From positions 372,001 through 436,000 of the forward strand of contig OX337236.1 of NCBI GenBank assembly GCA_946965045.2: a stretch of 64,000 nucleotides of DNA, in the 5' to 3' direction. Both the position numbers and the translations under genes were made by a program. The stretch's first letter is position 1. Every line of letters starts with the position of its first letter. Shown in pieces: positions 53,130 through 61,984 of the stretch. The stretch comes from Epithemia pelagica (lineage: Eukaryota; Bacillariophyta; Bacillariophyceae; Surirellales; Surirellaceae). Below the pieces are notes generated by a model. The model saw nothing but the letters and a program-made list of their open reading frames with translations, was not told where the DNA came from and searched no databases.

Positions 53130-55760
53130 TTAGTCACCTCTGGAAACTTGTTTTGTCGCCGTTCGTGGAACAAGGAAAGGGTGTTCATTCAAAAGTCCAT
53201 TCTTCCCGACAATTGGCGGGCGCAAGTCAGGTCTTCGTTGGAGACACTTTTGCATGACGTCAATAGCCAAAGCATCAACAGTCTCGGGGAAGGCAATTTG
53301 ATAGTTTGGATTTATAATGGCTTGAAATTTCTGAATCATATGCAAATCGGCAAAAGGCGTCTTTCCGTACACCATTTGATACAATATACATCCTAGCGAC
53401 CAGATATCGGATGCCCTTCCTATCTTCATCTTGGGCTTGTCTCCCTCCATCCCACTGTCTTGAATAGCTTCGGGACTCATGTAATTGAGTGTCCCAATCT
53501 GGCTTTCTCGGTAGATATTGGTAGTGTCTTGATTCTCAATCGCTTTTGCAATCCCAAAATCGATAAGTTTCAGTGTACCTTTGACAAACAGAAAGTTGGC
53601 AGGTTTGAGGTCACCATGAATTATTCTTGCTTCGTGAATACAGTGAACAGCGCTGAGCATCTGCTGCCACGTAAGACGAATAAAGTTCATATTGAGACAC
53701 CTTCGCCCATCCGCATTGGATGAAAGCGACTGTTTTTGAAGGGCGTGGTTCAAGTCCACTTCTCCCAGTTCCATGACAACAAATATGGCCTTTCGCTGGT
53801 AGTCGACTTCGCTGTCGAACATTTGTATGATACTTGAATATCCGCGAAGGGATTTCAACAATTTGATTTCATTCGCATATGATTCAACTGCCCTTTTATC
53901 CATCCCTCCAATTTTGACCTTCTTGATAGCAACAACAGAGTTGTCTTTGGCCAGTCCGCGATAGACCTTGCACGATCCACCTTTTCCAATGGGACCGCCT
54001 AGCTTTACATAAGGGACCCCATTGACACGAACAATGTTCTTCTCTTCTAACAAAGGAAGAAAATCTTCATTGTATCTCTCTCGGTAACTTCTTGTCGATG
54101 AAGCTGAAAGTCGAGTTTCACTGATTGGAGGTGCTACTGTTGGAGGAACAGAAACTCCTTGCTGTCTTTGCGGCGTATCTTTATGGTTTTGTTCTCGAGC
54201 ATGGGGTTCCTGTACGATTGATGCTTTCTTTGGATCAGACACTTCCTTGGACTCTTCGATTTTTGGTAGTAGGGGTGACGCTTTTGCTTCGCTGCTTTTT
54301 CGAATTTCACCGTTGTTGAAACGGGAGCCAGGGCTCCACTCCAAAATATAGCTAAGATCCAACTTGGGCACGACAACTTTGCTCTGATCTTCCGTGTCGC
54401 CCTGGACATGAATCCCGGAATCCGAGTCCTCCTCGTGGCTTCCATCACTCCCACTTGCATCATTATTGCGCCTTGCTTTGCCCAACCTGGAAGAAAGCAG
54501 AGGTTGTCGACGAATGCTGGAACTCCCAGAAGACCTCTTACGTGTGCTCTTGGTATCCTCGACAGCCACTGATGGTGTTGCTGTCCTGTTTTCCCCAGCG
54601 CTTTTCCCTGCGGACATGCCCTCGATGGTTCCCGATCCCTTTGCATCGACTGGAGTTTTGAGTCGTGGCAGTGTGTCCTGAACATCCATGGAATGCTGAG
54701 TAATAGCCACTGGAGTCTTGTGTTCATGTCCTGGTGTAGCTCCAACGACTCCGTTTCCGCTGTGATCTGTGGAGACCTGGCCGCCGTTGCTCCGACGAGG
54801 AAGAGGATCCAATTTGAAACGAATTGATTCCTTGCGCCCTTGAATGATGGGACTCTCAACTTTCGGTCTTTCGGACACTGAGAGTGGAAGAACATCTACC
54901 TTTCCCGTCTCTGTTTTTCGCCGTTTCGGAGAAAGCTGTTGGTCGTCCAGTTTCCGCTTCGTCGCTGACGTCGGTCGAGACTTGACCTGAAGCTTCACTA
55001 GATATTGCTGCAAGTCAAGAATAGGTTGAGCTTTGGCCTCAATTCCCTCTCGAAGAATAGCAATAGCTTTTGGAAGGTCCATCGCCTCGTCCATCTTGGC
55101 TAGCTGGATATAAAAGGCGGCTTTTCCGGATGCCCACTGACGAATGTGCTGCATCGTCAGGCGAGCTTCCTTTTCTGATCCATTCAGGAGATGAACTTTG
55201 GTATATGAAATCCATATGTGCAGCAAATTGTCAATCTCCTCTTCGTTAATGCATTCAAATGATGGTCGCAGCCGAGTTGTCGCGCGACGGTGAAGTCGAA
55301 CCAATTCGGGAAGAGAAAGAATTTCATTTTGAGATGCATAACTAAGAATTCTATGCCACACAGCGGGTTGGTCATCTTCACTTTCGGCAAGGGTTCGACA
55401 GTCTTCCTTGTACGACGGACTGATTCTGTCCTCATTTCCTGATATACCAAACAGAGTTTCATATTTTTCGCCATATCGGAGCAAGGCTCGTCGAACAGGG
55501 GGTTTCTTTTTTTCTGTTCGTTCGAACAAAACTTCACTCATTCCTGTCTCTGAATTCGCACTAGATCCCAGTGGGCGAAGAGGATTACGAACAGCCGAGA
55601 AACTCAGTGATGACTGCTCATCTCGGGAACGCAGACGGCTTCCTTTGTCATGGCGTTCGTGAAGGGATGGAAATTGTCGGGGTCTATGGTTTTCCTTGGA
55701 AATATCCATCGTTGCGCTCCTGTAGTTCCGTGTCTCTGTTGAATGGTTGAAAGACTGCAA
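53130..55760 (-). CDS. MPS1/TTK-family dual-specificity kinase with TPR-like region
   Basis: The spindle-assembly-checkpoint kinase, acting at kinetochores. The kinase domain is at about residues 580-865: glycine loop IGKGGSCKVYRG, K613 (VAIKK), HGDLKPANFL with D717, LIDFGIA with D734, and the activation segment YRESQIGTLNYMSPEAI. This order, especially IDFGIAKAI followed by TTNIYRESQIGT, is typical for MPS1/TTK. Upstream, residues about 115-265 contain helical repeats (VWHRILSYASQ, then LLHIWISYTKVHL, then AAFYIQLAKMDEAMDLPKAIAILREGIE) that match the TPR region of MPS1/BUB1 proteins. The region in between is Ser/Lys-rich and disordered. Another in-frame ATG at 55709 could be the start. Head-to-head with the second LipB gene, 400 bp apart. 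Confidence 0.9.
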   Translation of the reverse strand: MQSFNHSTETRNYRSATMDISKENHRPRQFPSLHERHDKGSRLRSRDEQSSLSFSAVRNPLRPLGSSANSETGMSEVLFERTEKKKPPVRRALLRYGEKYETLFGISGNEDRISPSYKEDCRTLAESEDDQPAVWHRILSYASQNEILSLPELVRLHRRATTRLRPSFECINEEEIDNLLHIWISYTKVHLLNGSEKEARLTMQHIRQWASGKAAFYIQLAKMDEAMDLPKAIAILREGIEAKAQPILDLQQYLVKLQVKSRPTSATKRKLDDQQLSPKRRKTETGKVDVLPLSVSERPKVESPIIQGRKESIRFKLDPLPRRSNGGQVSTDHSGNGVVGATPGHEHKTPVAITQHSMDVQDTLPRLKTPVDAKGSGTIEGMSAGKSAGENRTATPSVAVEDTKSTRKRSSGSSSIRRQPLLSSRLGKARRNNDASGSDGSHEEDSDSGIHVQGDTEDQSKVVVPKLDLSYILEWSPGSRFNNGEIRKSSEAKASPLLPKIEESKEVSDPKKASIVQEPHAREQNHKDTPQRQQGVSVPPTVAPPISETRLSASSTRSYRERYNEDFLPLLEEKNIVRVNGVPYVKLGGPIGKGGSCKVYRGLAKDNSVVAIKKVKIGGMDKRAVESYANEIKLLKSLRGYSSIIQMFDSEVDYQRKAIFVVMELGEVDLNHALQKQSLSSNADGRRCLNMNFIRLTWQQMLSAVHCIHEARIIHGDLKPANFLFVKGTLKLIDFGIAKAIENQDTTNIYRESQIGTLNYMSPEAIQDSGMEGDKPKMKIGRASDIWSLGCILYQMVYGKTPFADLHMIQKFQAIINPNYQIAFPETVDALAIDVMQKCLQRRPDLRPPIVGKNGLLNEHPFLVPRTATKQVSRGD

Positions 55761-56159
55761 GTTGTTTTATCGGCAGCGTGAAAAGTCGTTGTCTTTTCCT
55801 CCTTCCTTTTGTTCTCATCCATTGCCAAAGGACAAGGACAGAAAAACAGGGAGAAATTAGCGATGCGACCGTCAGTGACACACGCCCGGCGCGGATGTGA
55901 GCATGCTCGCGTCGTCACGCATGCCCCCGCCGATTCCCAAGCAAAATGAAAATTAACGGTCAGCTTGTCTGTCTTAAGCCCTCGCTCGTGCTTGCGCGCA
56001 ACTGAGATCTTGAGGCAATAGTACGAGTCGCGAAACAGAATTCTATGGATCCGCGACCAACCCATCCGATCCACCGACACCACGGAATCTCCGCCGCACC
56101 ATGACAAGCAATGGACAACCGATCGCAACCAAGTATTGATTGCGTACGGGAAACAGAGG

Positions 56160-57119
56160 ATGCCATTCTTCTTTATTCGGTTCAAGAAAGCAGCACTTGC
56201 TGTACTGTTGGCCAAAACATTCTATGAACAAGCGATTCCTGCCCATGGGGCATTTCACGTCAACCAACAACGTCCTCGGGTCCGTGACAACCTTTGGTTG
56301 CATTTGGCACCGCAGCAACTCGGAACCTTCGAGAGTCTGGAACCAAAGGATCAACGACGAAAGGTATCGACCGAGTTTTATGGACTGTACGACGGTGAAG
56401 GACCCGTTCCATTTCAAAGTGCCTGGACGATTCAACAGAATGTGCAGCAAGCACAGTTTGACCAAATGTCGAGTGAACTAAACGGTGGAAAAGCTGACCT
56501 TAGTCTGCATGTTTCTCCGGATTCTCTCGATACAGTGTTGTTTGTTCAACACGAACCCGTGTTCACGTTTGGAACAGCTTCGGATTATGACTTTTTGCTC
56601 AACGTGGATACGGATATCCCAATCTTTGATATCTCCAGAGGAGGAGAGATTACCTACCATGGACCCGGACAACTTGTCGTCTACCCGATTCTAAACTTGC
56701 GAAACTACCAGCAAGATTTGCATTGGTACATTCGAGCTCTGGAAGAGGCGGCCATTCTTGCCATTTCCTCCAAACTCCGTGACGACGCCCCGGAAGAAAC
56801 ACTGCTGACGCCGACCCGATGCAATGATATTACCGGTGTCTGGTTGGACAACCACAAAGTGGCTGCCATTGGTGTTCATGCTCGACGATGGGTGACACAA
56901 CATGGCGTTGCCATTAATGTGGAGGAACACTGCTTGGAACCGTTTGAACAAATCGTACCCTGTGGTCTGGTGGGTCGCAAAGTCGGATGCTTGAACCAAT
57001 TCTTGAATCGTCCAATCACAGTCTCCGAATTCGTTCCCTACATGATGAGGGCAATGGAAAGTATCTTTCAAATGGATTTGGATACAACGACAAACAGTCA
57101 ACAATCAGAAGCGGTTTGA
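56160..57119 (+). CDS. Second LipB-type octanoyltransferase, possibly plastid-targeted
   Basis: A 319-residue protein from the first ATG (56160); the frame is open upstream only with a TTG. It has VLFVQHEPVFTFG, RGGEITYHGPGQLVVYP, K233 in HKVAAIG, QHGVAINV and C268 in VPCG, so the LipB catalytic residues are intact. The N-terminus (MPFFFIRFKKAALAVLLAKTFYEQ, then AHGAFHV) has a hydrophobic signal-like part and a Phe-containing motif, as in plastid-targeted diatom proteins. It differs from the other LipB gene, which has a basic Ser/Arg-rich leader and a long insertion. A split between plastid and mitochondrion is plausible, because each needs lipoylated pyruvate dehydrogenase. Confidence 0.85.
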   Translation: MPFFFIRFKKAALAVLLAKTFYEQAIPAHGAFHVNQQRPRVRDNLWLHLAPQQLGTFESLEPKDQRRKVSTEFYGLYDGEGPVPFQSAWTIQQNVQQAQFDQMSSELNGGKADLSLHVSPDSLDTVLFVQHEPVFTFGTASDYDFLLNVDTDIPIFDISRGGEITYHGPGQLVVYPILNLRNYQQDLHWYIRALEEAAILAISSKLRDDAPEETLLTPTRCNDITGVWLDNHKVAAIGVHARRWVTQHGVAINVEEHCLEPFEQIVPCGLVGRKVGCLNQFLNRPITVSEFVPYMMRAMESIFQMDLDTTTNSQQSEAV

Positions 57120-57925
57120 GTGTTGATGGTCAGAGAAGCAGAGTCTCTTCTCGATTGGACTATATTCATTTTCTAGTTCCATGCACAATTCTGGTTCGCT
57201 TGACAGACCTTGCAACCTTGAGCTTGGTCAATTGGGCACATTGAACAACAAGTTGAAAGAGTAGCCGGAAGGTAATGAATTGGATTTCCAATGGCGCTCC
57301 AATGCAACAATCTTACTTTACCTTTCTCGCAGCCTTTGCGCACAAGCTGTGGGTAAAATGGATTCTTGTTTGCACGAGAGAGAATAACATTCTTTGGATG
57401 CCTTACCTTGCTGGATCTGCCTTGGAGCACAAAGTCTGAAACGGACTGGCTTGAGATGCATTTGTTATAAAAATTCAGCCTAGCGAATAAGTGAAAGACT
57501 TTCTACTGTAGGATCTTTATTCAGCACACGTGTTCCAAGTGGAGTCAAGGATCTAGGTAGGTAGGTAGAGGTGATGAACCAAGGCAAACAGCCGAAACTC
57601 ATTGTACCTCATGGATCACAGAATTCCGCCTGCACTCCAAGTGCATCGTCGTACCTCAGCGGCAGGGAACGTCGTTGCAGGAATGTCTGGCATTGGAATG
57701 GAACACACGGTGTGAATACTCGACGGACTGGGACACTGTCCAAAGAGCGGTCCGAGAGCGGGGAACCTTCTGTTGCTGAAAGAGATAGGAATAAGCGAAG
57801 GACTGGGACACTGTCAAGGAGGAACTTTTTGTTATCGTAAGAGCAACTATCCCAATCATTCGTAACTGCTTCTAGTTTATTATTGTACCTCCGACTCCTA
57901 ATAGCTCGGGTGCAATAGATGAGCA
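57120..57925. other. Intergenic with a Cys-rich frame
   Basis: A minus-strand frame at 57430-57173 ends with STCCSMCPIDQAQGCKVCQ, a dense set of Cys with CxxC spacing; it could be a 3' exon of an unseen gene but has no support otherwise. A short GTAG microsatellite lies near 57555-57569, and the 16-base phrase GGACTGGGACACTGTC occurs twice near 57725 and 57798. Confidence 0.35.
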
Positions 57926-59833
57926 TTAAATGTTCAAAAAGACCCGCCGGGCCACAAACTGAGCAGCACCCGAGGCGTCCTTTTGGTTCGCCACAACAGA
58001 GGCACCATCCGTGGCAGGTGTGGGAACTGTCGAGGAACTACTAGTTGCAACGGCGGCACGGTTGTTCTCGGTGAACAATCGTGCCACAATGGCACGCGTT
58101 TCATTCATGACGGGGAGGTGTCCACAAACGACAAACCCTGTATTCTTCAAGGGCAAGAGGCTATCGTTTGACCGTTCCTTGTTGGCTCCAGCTGTGCGCC
58201 AGTCCGATTCCATCACGTGTTGCACATAAATTTTGTGGTCCTTATTCTTCTCCTCCTGGAGAGCCTTCTGAATGCGGTTTCCGCGTTGAACGGCTCGGTC
58301 AATCTCATCTCTCATGGAAACGCTCTCGTTTTTACCCCCACTGCTTTTGTTGCTTGTCACCAGTGTCAATTGGATAACGTTGGATTTCACGAGTTCCTCG
58401 AGTGTTTCTCGGTAGGGCAAATGCTGTACATCCCTCAAGCCATGGTAGACGTGGATCCGGAGGCCGTTGTCGCCGCCCACCAGGGGCCTCAGCATGTCAA
58501 TGGCCGACAAGGCGCCGCTCAGGCCCGATCCGGTAGTGACAATTACAATTTGTTTCACCGCTTCCTCATTGTCCACCGCTTCTTGATTCTCCGTCGTTGC
58601 AGACTTGATGGTATCCATGAGATAGTCGTATTGTTGGTTGTAAAAGGCGGAGATAATGGGATTCACAAAGAGTGGGACGTCGGGTTTCACCGGGGACCAT
58701 TCTCCATCCTTGGGAGCCCCGTGAGATTGTTTCGTCAGCTCGTTGGCCCGCAGCAGGTCGGCAATTTTGCGAACCTCCCATCGCAGCGATGGATCCGGCT
58801 TGGATACGAGGAATTCGATTTCCCCGGGAATGTCACATTTGGCGACGGCGCACGCCAGTTCGTAGACTTCCTGGGTGGCTGGATCTTGGGTATTGATTCG
58901 CACGACGCCTCCGGCCAATCGATTCTTCACAATGGCATTCCAATGATCCACATCGACTCCAATCGTCACGTGATCCAGATAGTCCGCCAGGCGTCGTCGT
59001 CGGATGCGTCGAATGGGGACCCAATCGTCGGGACAATCGCTTCCAAACCAATTGCACGGGCACTCGAGACAGCCCGTGGCCGCGGGTCGACAACTATTTT
59101 TTTGGCACAAGAGACCCAGGCCGGTGGGACCGGGATAGCGCTCTTTGCGAATTTCGGGAATGAGACAGTGAATCGAACAGGGCTCGGTCTCGACCGGATA
59201 AGCCTTGCCGTCACTGTACAATTGGCAGGGAATGCGCGGCCGTGCGTGCCGTGGCGTGAGGACAAACCACGTCCAGAGGGCTGCCGTCGTGATACAATGC
59301 TCTCCTTGACAACCCACACGACGCGTGTCCATGCGACAGGCTTGTTGATTGGGGTTTGGGGCCGTTGCACACCACTCGCCACACAGGGGAATCTGCTGGG
59401 TTGTTGTGTTCTGGTCTGGTACACTCTTGTGGTTGTTGTCGGCGTTGTTGTGGTGCGGCGGATGCGATTCTTCCTCGCACAGTGTTTCGGAGTTTGACTC
59501 GAATACACTGTGCACAATCATGGCAGCACCCAGGGTCGCCACAAGGGCGAACCCGGCACAAGACTTAAAGGCTTTGGCCTGCCTGGAAGATCCCCCTACC
59601 CCATGGACGGCGGACAACAACGGTCCGGCAGGGGGCGAGAAGAGCCGTCGGTAGAACCGCCACTGTTGGGCACCATACACGACCATGCCCAGTTGGCGGT
59701 TCCAGGCTCTGCGAGTGCAATCATAAGCGGTGAATGGAACCATGCCCTTGTTTCTCCGGCCGCCGCTCACTGCGAGCACCATTCCCTTCTCCCCAAAGTG
59801 GTTTGATTGTTGCGACGAGAGGAGGACGGGCAT
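57926..59833 (-). CDS. Membrane-anchored protein with ferredoxin-reductase-like NAD(P) domain
   Basis: A 635-residue single-exon protein. Residues 93-110 (FALVATLGAAMIVHSVF) form a likely membrane segment. Then comes a Cys-rich region of about 150 residues with many CxxC-like pairs (LCGEWC, GCQGEHC, CSIHC, CLECPCNW, GSDCPDDW). The C-terminal half has a beta-strand domain (RLADYLDHVTIGVDVD) and an NAD(P)-binding part with VIVTTGSGLSGALSAIDML, HVYHGLRDVQHLPYRETL, YVQHVMESDW and GFVVCGHLPVMN. This last series fits the FNR-like superfamily. The Cys-rich part is not known to me in this combination. Its divergent neighbour is a [2Fe-2S] ferredoxin. Confidence 0.6.
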   Translation of the reverse strand: MPVLLSSQQSNHFGEKGMVLAVSGGRRNKGMVPFTAYDCTRRAWNRQLGMVVYGAQQWRFYRRLFSPPAGPLLSAVHGVGGSSRQAKAFKSCAGFALVATLGAAMIVHSVFESNSETLCEEESHPPHHNNADNNHKSVPDQNTTTQQIPLCGEWCATAPNPNQQACRMDTRRVGCQGEHCITTAALWTWFVLTPRHARPRIPCQLYSDGKAYPVETEPCSIHCLIPEIRKERYPGPTGLGLLCQKNSCRPAATGCLECPCNWFGSDCPDDWVPIRRIRRRRLADYLDHVTIGVDVDHWNAIVKNRLAGGVVRINTQDPATQEVYELACAVAKCDIPGEIEFLVSKPDPSLRWEVRKIADLLRANELTKQSHGAPKDGEWSPVKPDVPLFVNPIISAFYNQQYDYLMDTIKSATTENQEAVDNEEAVKQIVIVTTGSGLSGALSAIDMLRPLVGGDNGLRIHVYHGLRDVQHLPYRETLEELVKSNVIQLTLVTSNKSSGGKNESVSMRDEIDRAVQRGNRIQKALQEEKNKDHKIYVQHVMESDWRTAGANKERSNDSLLPLKNTGFVVCGHLPVMNETRAIVARLFTENNRAAVATSSSSTVPTPATDGASVVANQKDASGAAQFVARRVFLNI

Positions 59834-60056
59834 TACTCATTACTCCTACTCCCCTAGCTAGCTTTTCTGTGATGAAAAAAGAGGGTAGATTTCGTTTTCC
59901 AGTGGATAGCTCTACGACGAGTACGTACTTCGACCTCTTCGACACTTTCGTGTGCGTGCACGTGCACCACCATGGCGATTCCATTGTGCCATTGAATTCT
60001 GTCATACGGAGAACCAAAAGCTTTTGGTTCCAGTCTGTAGACGACTCTGGCAATGG
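59834..60056. promoter_or_regulatory. 223-bp divergent promoter region between reductase-like and ferredoxin genes
   Basis: The gap contains a CTAGCTAGC stretch near 59855 and an ACGTGCAC element at 59958. The upstream plus frame (from 59952) has no ATG until 60057. Confidence 0.4.
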
Positions 60057-60758
60057 ATGGTTGGCGGAAGATTCGGAAATTGGCCCTTGTCATGGTTTTG
60101 CTTCTCTAAATGTAGTAGTGGCTTTTCTCTAAGCATTGCACGAAGTCGATTGGTCCCACCGTTTCCAGTTGGTGGCCGCATTCATTCTACGACACTGTTG
60201 CAGCGAAATTTGTCGTCCGAACAAAATCAAGACCCGGCATGGAACTCACAAGAACCTGCCGAACCAACAGGAGACTCCAAGGATGAGAGCCCCGGCCCCA
60301 CCAAGCATTCCGTCACTTGGACGACGGCCGAGGGAACGGTTCACTTTGACGCCTGGGAGGGAGAACTCTTACGGACGGCCGCCTTGCGACGAGGCGTCGT
60401 GAGTCCCCACAATGGCCAGGCCACGTTCATCAATTGTCGGGGATTGGGAACCTGTGGCACGTGTGCGGTCGAAGTCGAGGGACGGGTCGCATCGCCGGAC
60501 CGCAATCCACGCGAACGACTGCGATTGTCCCTGCCGCCCCACAATCCGAAACGTCAATCTCCGCGGCTGCGATTGGCCTGTCAAATTCAAGTCCAGGGGG
60601 ACCTGTGTGTGACCAAACGGTCGGGATTTTGGGGCCAATCCGACGCACTCGCTCCGTCCAGTGCACATCAAACCCATTTTGGCACTCTGGAGTATCTACT
60701 CGATGGGAAATCGCCGGATCCACCCACCACCAAGCCAGAGAAGGACAGTCCTCCTTGA
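60057..60758 (+). CDS. [2Fe-2S] ferredoxin with organellar presequence
   Basis: A 233-residue protein from the ATG at 60057. The cluster is held by C127, C133 and C136 (INCRGLGTCGTC, C-x5-C-x2-C) and C175 (LRLACQIQVQGD). The spacing is like adrenodoxin in its first part, and the whole motif resembles an algal/plant ferredoxin-like family with NCRGLGTCGTC. The N-terminus is Arg/Ser/Thr-rich (SIARSRLVPPFP, then RIHSTTLLQRNLSS), as expected for a mitochondrial or plastid leader. The C-terminal tail is Pro-rich and may be removed or disordered. Divergent from the reductase-like gene, which suggests they could be redox partners. Confidence 0.8.
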   Translation: MVGGRFGNWPLSWFCFSKCSSGFSLSIARSRLVPPFPVGGRIHSTTLLQRNLSSEQNQDPAWNSQEPAEPTGDSKDESPGPTKHSVTWTTAEGTVHFDAWEGELLRTAALRRGVVSPHNGQATFINCRGLGTCGTCAVEVEGRVASPDRNPRERLRLSLPPHNPKRQSPRLRLACQIQVQGDLCVTKRSGFWGQSDALAPSSAHQTHFGTLEYLLDGKSPDPPTTKPEKDSPP

Positions 60759-61903
60759 GAAAATTCAAACGAGCGACTGTCTTGGAGGCAGTAGTGTGGT
60801 TGCTCGTCGAAAGAGGAGCAGTCTTTCCTCTCACTATTCTCTGGAGGGAGGGAGAACGTGCCTGTCACCTATATCGACGAGTTGGAGCGACAATGGATGC
60901 GGTCATTGGACATGATTTCTCCCTGTACCGTCTCGTGGACAACAACGATAGACCTTTTTGTCTCTAGAATTGGACCAGTCACGGGTCCATAATGGTTTTA
61001 CCATGCTTGTGCTGCCCCATGAAAACTGTTTCTCTCCTACGGCAAGGGTACCAACGGATCCACTAATGTGTGTGAGATGAAAACAAGCACTGGTTCTCCC
61101 AAGGGTCCCCGAGTTGGCCTTGCTCATCCTGGACATTCGTGTGTCGTTTGTGTGGGGTGGTCGTGTTCTGGATTTCAATAGCATGACAAAAAGGACTTGA
61201 CTGTAGATGAATGGTTGTGGCACACGTGTCATGTGAGAAGGACGGATGGCAAATCCCAAGATGAACAATCTTGACTGGGTGGACTTATATAGAGCCGTGT
61301 GGTGTACAAAATCTGAATAGGTAGTCCACGAGGACGACAAGTCAAGGATCATTGACTTTTGTCGTTCTCTTGGACCACTCCTTAAGATTTTGTACTTCAG
61401 CGCGCGCCTTGCCACGAGAAATCGTCATGCAATGGTAACCTTAGCCGTGGGATCCTGTCTCGCTAGTGGTGGTGGGAGCGGACAATCATTTCGTGTGGCG
61501 CGCAAGTCTTGGAAACGTACGGTAGCTGGATGTGGGATCTTGCGCCATTCGAAAGGAAAAGAATTTGTGGTGTTGCCGGCGACTGTCTGAGTAGCAACAA
61601 ACGGATGGTATCATTATTGTCTGGAACGAAAGGATAGCAGTGATGCTGATATAATACCCTACTCTAGATGATTCACATTTCAGCCGTGGTTGCCACGAAG
61701 ACCAACACAAAGAAAGGAGGGTTTGTATTCTGCAAAATATGAGCGTGGAACGGGCTTGTGGTGGGGCGCACGTCTGGATTCTCTATCGCTCGTCATTACA
61801 CTTTTGAGCAGACACGTGGTCGTTGTTTGCCATGACTCCAACGCCTGGGTGTTCCGAAGAACACATCACAGTCGCGTACGCGTGGTGATTCTTTTTCGCC
61901 TTC
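60759..61903. other. Intergenic with a foldback sequence
   Basis: Only unsupported frames, for example on the minus strand at 60903-61415. The notable element is an imperfect hairpin at 61304-61395 with a TATATA stretch just upstream. Confidence 0.5.
61304..61395. repeat. 92-bp imperfect inverted repeat (hairpin)
   Basis: The outer 11 bp (GTACAAAATCT and complement) match exactly. The arms (42 and 44 bp) pair at about 80-85 percent, with two G-U-type positions and a 2-base bulge, around a 6-base loop. A TTATATAGAG stretch lies 17 bp before it. Confidence 0.75.
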
Positions 61904-61984
61904 ATGGCCAATGGCAGAAACTCAAAAGTTTTGTTCCTTCGTCGTCGTGCTCCAAGAAGGATGAACCTTGTGGATGCAACAATC

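Noticed and set aside
57571-57840. 89-codon plus-strand frame with repeated RRTGTLS phrase
   Set aside because: The repeat comes from a duplicated 16-base phrase; no domain or conserved start context.
58217-59497. 426-codon plus-strand open frame
   Set aside because: Antisense to the reductase-like gene; no recognisable domain.
60903-61415. 170-codon minus-strand frame
   Set aside because: It spans the hairpin and shows no domain; not convincing as a gene.
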